Below, in pieces: positions 18,404 through 24,877 of a stretch of 64,000 bases of DNA; position 1 is the first letter of the stretch; each line of letters begins with the position of its first letter. A model generated the notes under the pieces. It saw only the letters and a list, made by a program, of their open reading frames with translations, was not told where the DNA came from and did no database searches. The translations under genes were made by a program, and so were the position numbers. Source of the stretch: SSF26 sp037443945 (GTDB lineage: Bacteria; Chloroflexota; Anaerolineae; J102); the NCBI GenBank assembly GCA_037443945.1, contig JBBINH010000015.1, positions 4,475 through 68,474 on the forward strand, read 5' to 3'.

Positions 18404-18434
18404 TTACCGCTTCGGCCGTTTGCGGTGCTACAAT
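18404..18434 (+). promoter_or_regulatory. Candidate promoter for the site-2 protease gene
   Basis: TTACCG (18404-18409) and TACAAT (18429-18434), 19-base spacing, about 65 bases before the start codon. The -35 match is weak; the -10 is good. Confidence 0.4.
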
Positions 18435-18497
18435 GCACGGCCGATCTCCCCTTGAGAAGCTCTCCTCCGGCTATTTCACCCCCAGGAGTTGGTCCCG

Positions 18498-19607
18498 TTG
18501 TCTACCGATAGCCTTGTGCAAGGACGGCTCACCGAACAGCTGCAGGCTGTCGTCGCCGACTACTTCCTCATCGAATCCATTCGCTTTGATGTCGTTTTTG
18601 GCCGTTTCGGCCATGCCATCCGCCTGAGCGGGCGGTTTTTAGCGCCCACGGCCGGCGCTTATGACGTCCTCGCCGGCCGCGCCGCCGCCTACGGTCTGCT
18701 CATCTTTTTCCGCCGCGAAGGGAAAGAAGAAGTCATCTACGCCGTGCAGGGGGCCTTACCCCGACACCGGCCGCGCTGGGCGCTGGCAATCTTGCTCTTT
18801 GTCGCCACCCTCGCTTCCGTGTTCCTAACCGGGGGGCTGCAAGAAACGCGCGGGGGCATACTCATCAACTGGCAGGAGGGTCTGGCATTTGCTCTGCCCC
18901 TGATGGCCATTCTGCTCGCCCACGAAATGGGGCATTTTCTTGTCGGCCGTCACTATCGCATGGCCATCAGCCCGCCCTTTTTTATTCCCTTGCCGGTGGT
19001 CTCCCTGGGCACCCTGGGTGCCGTGATCGTCATGCTGGCGCCGCCCAAAAACCGCCGGCAACTGCTGCAGATGGGTGCAGCCGGACCGTTGGCAGGGCTG
19101 CTTGTGGCCATCCCCATTCTGATCTACGGCTTGACCACCTCCTCGGTGGGTCCGTTACCGAACACGCCCTTCTTGTTAGAAGGCAACTCGATCTTCTACG
19201 GGCTAATGAAATGGCTTCTTTTTGGTCGTTGGCTGCCTTCCGGTGGTCTTGATGTCCAGCTCAACAACATCGCCTTTGCCGGTTGGGTGGGACTGCTGGT
19301 GACGGCGCTCAATCTGATCCCGGCCGGACAGCTCGATGGCGGTCATGCGGCTTTCACCCTCTTCGGCGGTTCGGTGCGGCCGCTGACCTGGGTGCTCATT
19401 CTCTTTATGCTGGGCTTGGCGGCCCTGACCGAGTTCTGGGGCTGGTTGCTCTGGGCCGGCCTGCTGTTCGTTTTCGGACAGGTCTATGCCGTCCCGATGG
19501 ACGATCTCACTCCCCTGGACGGCCGCCACAAGGCCCTGGCCATCCTGATGTTGGTTTTGGCCGTTTTGTTGTTCACCCCGATTCCGCTACGGGTGATCGT
19601 ACCCTGA
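18498..19607 (+). CDS. Site-2 protease family (M50) membrane metalloprotease
   Basis: 369-aa intramembrane zinc protease. A soluble N-terminal domain (about 1-90) precedes hydrophobic segments. HEMGH at about 142-146 supplies two zinc His and the catalytic Glu; the third ligand lies in NLIPAGQLDGGH near 271-282 (NxxPxxxLDG). TTG at 18498 is preferred because CAGGAG at 18483-18488 is nine bases upstream; the earlier in-frame TTG at 18489 touches that SD. Length and topology match the archaeal/plant EGY-type branch more than RseP (no PDZ domain). The substrate is unknown, and it is divergent from the Nuo-like operon. Confidence 0.92.
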   Translation: MSTDSLVQGRLTEQLQAVVADYFLIESIRFDVVFGRFGHAIRLSGRFLAPTAGAYDVLAGRAAAYGLLIFFRREGKEEVIYAVQGALPRHRPRWALAILLFVATLASVFLTGGLQETRGGILINWQEGLAFALPLMAILLAHEMGHFLVGRHYRMAISPPFFIPLPVVSLGTLGAVIVMLAPPKNRRQLLQMGAAGPLAGLLVAIPILIYGLTTSSVGPLPNTPFLLEGNSIFYGLMKWLLFGRWLPSGGLDVQLNNIAFAGWVGLLVTALNLIPAGQLDGGHAAFTLFGGSVRPLTWVLILFMLGLAALTEFWGWLLWAGLLFVFGQVYAVPMDDLTPLDGRHKALAILMLVLAVLLFTPIPLRVIVP

Positions 19608-19637
19608 GGCGCTGCCGAGAGCATCCTCTGGCGGCCA

Positions 19638-20321
19638 TCAGAGTTCCTCGCGCGCAACGGCTTTGCTCCGGCGCGCCCAAAGCAATCGTAGGTGGACGGC
19701 CGCCCATTGGCGCAACATCGGCAAACGCAGCACCAACAAAAGCAAGAGCACGGCGCTGAAGAGCAAAGGTTGGCGGATATCGGATTTTTGCACCCATGTA
19801 TAATGGACCATCACCAAGACAGCCGCCGGATAGACCGCCTTATGCAGCGTTTTCCAACGGTGTCGCAGACGCCGCTGCCAGCCACGGGTCGAAGTGATGG
19901 CCAACGGCAGAAGCAGCAAAAAAGCGGCAAACCCGACCAGGACATAGCGCTTTTCGCTCAGTTCCAACGCAATCAGCCGTAGATCCAAGCCGTAATCCAC
20001 TCCCAGATACACCCAAAAGTGCAACGCAGCGTAAGCAAAGGCATAAAGCCCCAAGGCCCGACGTACCTTGAGCGCCTGACGAAAGCCCAGCCAGATGGCG
20101 AGTGGGGTGCAGCTCAGGGAGAGCAGCAGCAACACCATCGCCGTCTTGCCGGTACGAAAGGTGAGGTCCTGGATAGGATTGACACTAAGCCGACCGGTCA
20201 GACCGTCGGTCACCAGCAAGGCCAACGGTATCCACGCGGCCAGGTGAACAAGGGCTTGAAAGGGCGTCAAGCGAACACGTCCGATGGCAATGGGCTCATA
20301 AAGGGATGGCACAAAGCGCAT
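19638..20321 (-). CDS. msrQ: MsrQ-like heme-binding membrane subunit
   Basis: About 227 aa, six hydrophobic helices, ferric-reductase-like fold. It matches MsrQ, the quinol-dependent cytochrome b partner of the periplasmic methionine sulfoxide reductase MsrP. Landmarks: NPIQDLTFRTGKTAM, SLSCTPL, RRALGLYAFAYAALHFWVY and WKTLHKAVYPAAVLVMVHYTW with the heme-ligand histidines. No msrP is next to it, which is unusual because the pair is normally an operon. The start is uncertain: ATG 20321 (GGAGG 11 bases upstream), ATG 20339 or TTG 20360. Confidence 0.82.
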   Translation of the reverse strand: MRFVPSLYEPIAIGRVRLTPFQALVHLAAWIPLALLVTDGLTGRLSVNPIQDLTFRTGKTAMVLLLLSLSCTPLAIWLGFRQALKVRRALGLYAFAYAALHFWVYLGVDYGLDLRLIALELSEKRYVLVGFAAFLLLLPLAITSTRGWQRRLRHRWKTLHKAVYPAAVLVMVHYTWVQKSDIRQPLLFSAVLLLLLVLRLPMLRQWAAVHLRLLWARRSKAVAREEL

Positions 20322-20633
20322 GAGCGGAACGGCCTCCATCAGGTACAGGATTTTTGCCAATGCTTTTGGGGAGATGATAGCATAGTTTCTTCGTTACCAT
20401 CTGTGCTCTACGCCACCGGGCGAAAGGAGTGCCCATTCATTATGAATTTTTTACCCGTTTATCATCTCGGCATAACCTTCTCTTATCCTGCACTTCACAT
20501 GGTCGTGTTATCCTTGGGGCAACATGACGAGTTGCTCCAACTACCCCCAGGCTGCTACCGGTCGGTCTCTTGGCGCAACGGCCGAGGCTGCGCGCGTCTT
20601 GGAGGATAACGACACACGCCAAAGGAGGAGAGG
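20322..20633. other. Divergent intergenic region with a leader hairpin
   Basis: About 310 bases between the divergent msrQ and PAP2-like genes. It is AT-richer near 20440-20500. It holds the inverted repeat at 20514-20540 and a strong AAAGGAGGAGAGG Shine-Dalgarno directly before the ATG at 20634. No known riboswitch was recognised. Confidence 0.5.
20514..20540 (+). promoter_or_regulatory. Leader hairpin or operator upstream of the PAP2-like gene
   Basis: TTGGGGCAAC (20514-20523) and GTTGCTCCAA (20531-20540) form a 10-bp inverted repeat with a 7-nt loop and one G-T pair. It lies about 95 bases before the ATG and could be a protein operator or an RNA hairpin. Confidence 0.4.
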
Positions 20634-21260
20634 ATGAGACGAACGGGAACGATCACATTTGCCTGGTTACAACTGCAGCGCTCGGCCGATTACGTGGCCC
20701 ATTTGACCTCGGCCGTGTTATCACCACCTGTGCTGGCGGCAAGCATGATCGTCATGGTCACGGCTACCGTGCAACAAACTCTGGCCTGGCTGTGGGCCGG
20801 TATTGGCCTGGTGCTGAACGTGATTGCGCCCATGGCCTATGTGGTGCGGCTTTTTCGCCGTGGTCTTATCTCCGATGTCGAGATTAGCCGTCGTGAGGAG
20901 CGTCGCCGCCCGCTTGTGTTTACCCTGGCGTCGATGCTCAGCGGTGTGCTCGTGTTGGGGATGGGGACGGCGCCGCGTTTGTTGTTTGTCGTCGTGCTCG
21001 CCCAAATGGCGCAAACCATTCTCATCCTGCTGATCACCTTACATTGGAAAATCAGCGTCCACAGCGCGGCCATTGCCGCTTTTTGGGTGCTGTTGTTCTA
21101 TCTGGTGGGATCTCAGGCCACGTCGGCGCTGCCGGCCTTGCCTCTGGTGGCCTGGGCGCGCGTGCATCTGCGCCGCCATACGCCGACGCAGACCATCGTC
21201 GGCGCCGCCCTGGGTGGCCTCTTGACGTGGGGAGTACTCGCCTGGATGGCGCCGCTGTAA
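20634..21260 (+). CDS. PAP2-superfamily-like membrane protein
   Basis: 208 aa with about six hydrophobic helices. The phosphatidic acid phosphatase motif order is partly visible: RREERRRP for KxxxxxxRP, SVHSA in place of PSGH, and ARVHLRRHTPTQ for SRxxxxxHxxxD. The two His survive, but the PSG context and the last Asp are altered (Q), as in a divergent PAP2 subgroup. It may dephosphorylate an isoprenoid or lipid phosphate, or be inactive. Start ATG 20634 has an excellent AAGGAGGAG upstream. Confidence 0.68.
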   Translation: MRRTGTITFAWLQLQRSADYVAHLTSAVLSPPVLAASMIVMVTATVQQTLAWLWAGIGLVLNVIAPMAYVVRLFRRGLISDVEISRREERRRPLVFTLASMLSGVLVLGMGTAPRLLFVVVLAQMAQTILILLITLHWKISVHSAAIAAFWVLLFYLVGSQATSALPALPLVAWARVHLRRHTPTQTIVGAALGGLLTWGVLAWMAPL

Positions 21261-21439
21261 GAAGCAGCGCGTTACGGCCGGATCCAACGAGCGGGATGCG
21301 TCTCGGTCCGGTGTCGGTAAAGGCCAGGCCCGGTCGATCGCTTCGGCATGTCCTATGCTGCTACCGAAACAAAAAACCTCTTGACTCGAAGCCGGACAGA
21401 AAGTCGTCCTGTCCGCCTGTGTCGGCCGCATCCGCCACA

Positions 21440-21468
21440 TTGACAGAATATGACTTGCGGGCTATAAG
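21440..21468 (+). promoter_or_regulatory. Strong sigma-70-type promoter for hisZ
   Basis: TTGACA (21440-21445), 17-base spacer, TATAAG (21463-21468). The predicted start of transcription is near 21475, giving a leader of about 37 bases to the GTG at 21512. Confidence 0.85.
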
Positions 21469-21511
21469 GCGAGAAATCTCCATTGCTCTGTTGCGTTTGC
21501 CATTCTTGTCT

Positions 21512-22771
21512 GTGGACATCCCTTCCAGTCCTTCCCCTCCTTCGTTGCCGCGCGGTGTCGCCGACTACTTCGGTGGTGCTGCCTGGATGCGGCGTCAGGC
21601 CGAGGCCACCCTGCGCGAGCTGGCGCGCACCTGGGGCTATACCGAAGTCATTCCCCCCACCTTCGAATTCGCCGAGACCCTGGCCACGGCGGCCGGGGCC
21701 CGCTTGGCCGAAGAACTCTACCGTTTTCTCGACCGCGACGGCAGCGCCCTGGCCCTGCGCCCCGACCTCACCATCCCCACCGCCCGCATTGCCGGCTCTA
21801 AACTCTACGATCAACCGCTGCCCCAGCGGTTCTTCTATGCCGGCCCGGTCTTTCGGTTCGAAGAACCTCGTGCCGGCCGCCAACGTGAGTTCTGGCAGGC
21901 GGGCATTGAGTTGATCGGCGTCAAGAGCGCCGATGCCGACGCCGAAGTCCTCGCCTTTGCCGTTCGCGCTTTGCAGGCCCTCGGCCTGGCGGCCAGCCAT
22001 TTCACCCTGGGCCATCTGGGCTACTTCCACGGCCTCATCGCCCATTTGGGCCTGGAGCCAGAACTCGCCCAGGCCCTGCAATCGGCCCTCGACCGCAAGA
22101 GCTACGACGATCTGGGCGATGTGATCGCCACGCTCGGACTCCAGGCCGAGGACCGCGAGACCGTCCTGGGTCTGCTCGACCTCATGGGCGGCCAGGGCAC
22201 GGGCGTGCTGGCCCGGGCCGAAGCCCTGGCCCGGAACGAAGCCATGCGCGCAGCCGTGGCCGAACTACGGGCCGTGGAAACGCGCCTGGATCATTATGGC
22301 GTCAAGGGTTATTTCAGCGTGGACCTAAGCGATGTCCGCGGGATGGACTACTACACCGGCATCACCTTCAAGGCCTATACCGCCCACATGGGTGCTGCCA
22401 TTGTCAACGGCGGCCGTTATGACAATCTCATCGCCCATTTCGGCCCCGGTCGACCGGCCGTCGGCTGCGCTTTCTACCTCGACCGGCTTCTCCTGGCCCG
22501 CACGCGTCGCGAAGGACCGCCTCCCGACCCTCTTCCCGATCTGCTGATTCAGCCCTGCGGGTGCGGGGGTTATGTGGCGCTGGCCGACGAGGCCCGTGCG
22601 GCCGGTCTGATCGCTGTCCTGGCCCTGGGCCCGGAGCCGCCCCAGCGGGCGCCGGTCGTGCAATGCACCTGCGACGGTTTCGTGATCCGCCAGGACGACA
22701 CGACGACCACCCGCTTAGCTCGTCAGGGCTGGCTCCGGGCTTCGCTTGCTCCCGGTCAAGGCCAAGCCTGA
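21512..22771 (+). CDS. hisZ: ATP phosphoribosyltransferase regulatory subunit (HisZ)
   Basis: 419 aa, a histidyl-tRNA synthetase paralogue that lacks tRNA charging and acts as regulatory subunit for short-form HisG in the first step of histidine synthesis. It keeps the class II core: LALRPDLTIP (motif 2 region), RFFYAGPVFRFEEPRAGRQREFWQAG, and MDYYTGITFKAYT, where HisS would have extra catalytic residues. No hisG lies nearby. GTG at 21512 is chosen because the promoter at 21440-21468 would place transcription start after 21470; TTG at 21506 or 21491 are alternatives. A true HisS normally has an anticodon-binding domain, absent here. Confidence 0.87.
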   Translation: MDIPSSPSPPSLPRGVADYFGGAAWMRRQAEATLRELARTWGYTEVIPPTFEFAETLATAAGARLAEELYRFLDRDGSALALRPDLTIPTARIAGSKLYDQPLPQRFFYAGPVFRFEEPRAGRQREFWQAGIELIGVKSADADAEVLAFAVRALQALGLAASHFTLGHLGYFHGLIAHLGLEPELAQALQSALDRKSYDDLGDVIATLGLQAEDRETVLGLLDLMGGQGTGVLARAEALARNEAMRAAVAELRAVETRLDHYGVKGYFSVDLSDVRGMDYYTGITFKAYTAHMGAAIVNGGRYDNLIAHFGPGRPAVGCAFYLDRLLLARTRREGPPPDPLPDLLIQPCGCGGYVALADEARAAGLIAVLALGPEPPQRAPVVQCTCDGFVIRQDDTTTTRLARQGWLRASLAPGQGQA

Positions 22772-22780
22772 GCCGTGGCC

Positions 22781-23674
22781 TTAGAGGCCGATGCCGACGG
22801 CCCGCAACACGGCGCGGGCGACGGCCTCGGCCGCCAGGATCCCGACCAGATTGGGGTCGGCTTCGGGACCACGACCGGTGCTGAGGGCAAACAGGGTATC
22901 GCCGTCGTAGAGGGTGTGGCTGGGACGGATGGTCCGCGCCAGACCGTCATGGGCCATCTGGGCCACCCGCAGGCATTGCGCCTTGCTTAGGGTACGGTCG
23001 GTGGCGACCACACCGATGGTGGTGTTCTGGCCCATTGCCGGGGCCGCAGGAGGGGCATCGGCAGCCGGGGGAACGGCCGCCACCACGACCCGACCTGTGG
23101 CCGGGTCCACGATCTCGCCGACGGCATTGACCGCCACTAGAGCGGCAACCCATCCCCCATCGGGTAGGGGCTGAGCCGCGCTGCCAAGCCCCCCCGGTTG
23201 GGCACCGGCAGGGCCGTAGAGCTTGGCCACGGTGGCCCCGGTCCCGGCACCCACACGACCCTGGGACACGGGCGCGTCTCCGGCAGCCTGACAGGCGCGG
23301 TAGCCGGCCGCGGCATCCGGCCACACATCGGCCCGCCCTTCGTTCAGGTCGAAAAGCACGGCTGCCGGCACGATCGGCACCCGCGCCCACGGTGTAACAA
23401 AGCCATAGCCGCGCTCGTACAGCCAACGCATGACGCCGTCGGCCGCCGCCAGACCGAAAGCCGAACCGCCGGTCAGCAGGATGGCGTGGACCTTGTCCAC
23501 CAGGTTCTCCGGCCGCAGCAGATCCGTCTCGCGCGTGCCGGGAGCAGCGCCACGGACATCCACGGCGGCCGTGGCGCCCTCAGGGGTCAGGACGACCGTG
23601 CAACCGGTAGCCGCTTCGACCTGGGTATCATGGCCGACCCACAAGCCGGCCAGGCAGGTGATGGTATCGTTCAT
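22781..23674 (-). CDS. P1/S58 family peptidase (DmpA-like)
   Basis: 297-aa Ntn-type autoprocessing hydrolase family that includes D-aminopeptidase DmpA, beta-peptidyl aminopeptidases and nylon oligomer hydrolase. Landmarks: GLWVGHDT near the N terminus, LLTGGSAFGLAAADGVM, RVGAGTGATVAKLYG, and VAALVAVNAVGEIVDP before the usual processing region. ATG 23674 is preceded by a weak GGGGG tract. It ends nine bases after the convergent hisZ stop. The substrate is unknown; family members act on peptides or amides with free N termini. Confidence 0.85.
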   Translation of the reverse strand: MNDTITCLAGLWVGHDTQVEAATGCTVVLTPEGATAAVDVRGAAPGTRETDLLRPENLVDKVHAILLTGGSAFGLAAADGVMRWLYERGYGFVTPWARVPIVPAAVLFDLNEGRADVWPDAAAGYRACQAAGDAPVSQGRVGAGTGATVAKLYGPAGAQPGGLGSAAQPLPDGGWVAALVAVNAVGEIVDPATGRVVVAAVPPAADAPPAAPAMGQNTTIGVVATDRTLSKAQCLRVAQMAHDGLARTIRPSHTLYDGDTLFALSTGRGPEADPNLVGILAAEAVARAVLRAVGIGL

Positions 23675-23750
23675 AGCAGCACCCCCATGGGAAGGGAGAG
23701 AAGGAGGGGAGATCAAGCGATATCGACGCCATAGAGGAGCTCCTATTATA

Positions 23751-24074
23751 ATGGAAAGCATGGAAGCCATCTATGCCGATCTGGAACGTCTGTTACAAAC
23801 GGGTGAGGTTGTTGCCCTGGCCACAATCGTGGCCACCAAAGGCTCGGTGCCGCGGAAGGTAGGCACCAAGATGATCATCCATTCGCTCGGCCAACACATC
23901 GGAACCATCGGCGGCGGTTGCGGTGAGGCCGAGGTCATTCGGGCCGGGCTGGATGTCATTCAGACCGGGCAACCGGCCCTGGTGCGTGTGGATTTGACCG
24001 AGCCGATCTCCATGCAAGCCCTGGGGGTATGCGGCGGCATCATGGACGTGTTCATTGTGCGCTGGCCGGCATAA
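23751..24074 (+). CDS. XdhC/CoxI-domain protein, N-terminal half only
   Basis: 107 aa. It contains only the XdhC_CoxI domain: TKGSVPRKVGTKM and HIGTIGGGCGEAEV, the diagnostic motif of proteins that sulfurate and insert Mo cofactor into xanthine dehydrogenase-family enzymes. The Rossmann half found in full XdhC is missing here but is encoded by the next gene, nine bases downstream. Start is ambiguous: ATG 23751 has GAGGAG 11 bases upstream; ATG 23760 lies seven bases after a TATAAT at 23747-23752 and would be leaderless. It likely serves the molybdenum hydroxylase at 1.7-5.5 kb. Confidence 0.85.
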   Translation: MESMEAIYADLERLLQTGEVVALATIVATKGSVPRKVGTKMIIHSLGQHIGTIGGGCGEAEVIRAGLDVIQTGQPALVRVDLTEPISMQALGVCGGIMDVFIVRWPA

Positions 24075-24083
24075 CCCGCAGCC

Positions 24084-24857
24084 ATGGCTTCTCTCGAGCT
24101 GCTCCGAGCACTCAACGAGGCCCTCGCACGCGGTGAGGCCGCCGCCCTGGTGACGGTGATCCGCAGCCGCGCCCCCGATCGGGTCGGCGCTGTGGCGCTG
24201 GTGCGGGCGGGGCAGCCGCCCCTGGGCGATCTGGGCCTGGGCGAGCCGGAAGCCGAGGTCTTGGCGGCGGCCGCCGCTGCCCTGGCCGCAGGACGACCGC
24301 AGCTCTTGCGTTTTCCCGAATGGGGCCTGGAGGTGTTTGTGGATGTGCAGGCACGGCCGCCGGAGCTGATTATCGTTGGCGCCGGCCACATCGCCGTCCC
24401 CCTGTGCGAGATCGGGGCCTTATGCGGGTTTCGGGTGACGGTTATCGACGACCGACCTCAATATGCCCATCCCGGTCGTTTCCCCAAGGCCGCGCGCGTC
24501 ATCGCCGCCGACATCCGTCGTACCGTGCGCGAGTTGCCGATGGATGCCAACACTTTCGTCGTCCTGGTCACGCGCGGGCACAGTCTGGATGTGGAATGCC
24601 TGCTGGAAATCCTGGACCGGCCCTTGGCCTATATCGGTATGATCGGCTCGCAGCGCCGGGTGCGCGCCGTCTTCGACCTGTTGGTGCGCGAACAGGGGAT
24701 TCCCCGGGCCAAACTGGAGCGCGTTTACGCGCCCATCGGCCTGGCCATCGGCGCCGAAACACCCGCCGAGATCGCCGTCGCCATCATGGCCGAAATCATC
24801 AACGTTCGCCGCGGGGGACAGGCCATCTCGTCGGCCGCTGCACGACCGCGCCTCTGA
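24084..24857 (+). CDS. xdhC: XdhC family accessory protein with Rossmann domain
   Basis: 257 aa. Residues 1-85 align in position with an XdhC_CoxI domain but lack the GTIGGGxxE motif, so this half is degenerate. Residues about 92-245 are the XdhC C-terminal Rossmann domain with IIVGAGHIA, DDRPQYAHPGRFP and YIGMIGSQRR. Together with the preceding small protein it would make one complete XdhC, suggesting a heteromeric split version. Role: maturation (cofactor sulfuration and insertion) of molybdenum hydroxylases. ATG 24084. Confidence 0.88.
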   Translation: MASLELLRALNEALARGEAAALVTVIRSRAPDRVGAVALVRAGQPPLGDLGLGEPEAEVLAAAAAALAAGRPQLLRFPEWGLEVFVDVQARPPELIIVGAGHIAVPLCEIGALCGFRVTVIDDRPQYAHPGRFPKAARVIAADIRRTVRELPMDANTFVVLVTRGHSLDVECLLEILDRPLAYIGMIGSQRRVRAVFDLLVREQGIPRAKLERVYAPIGLAIGAETPAEIAVAIMAEIINVRRGGQAISSAAARPRL

Positions 24858-24877
24858 GCGGGAACGGCGATACCTGA

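Noticed and set aside
20400..20460. Possible riboswitch in the msrQ/PAP2 spacer
   Set aside because: Only short purine-rich words and one hairpin; no known aptamer core recognised.
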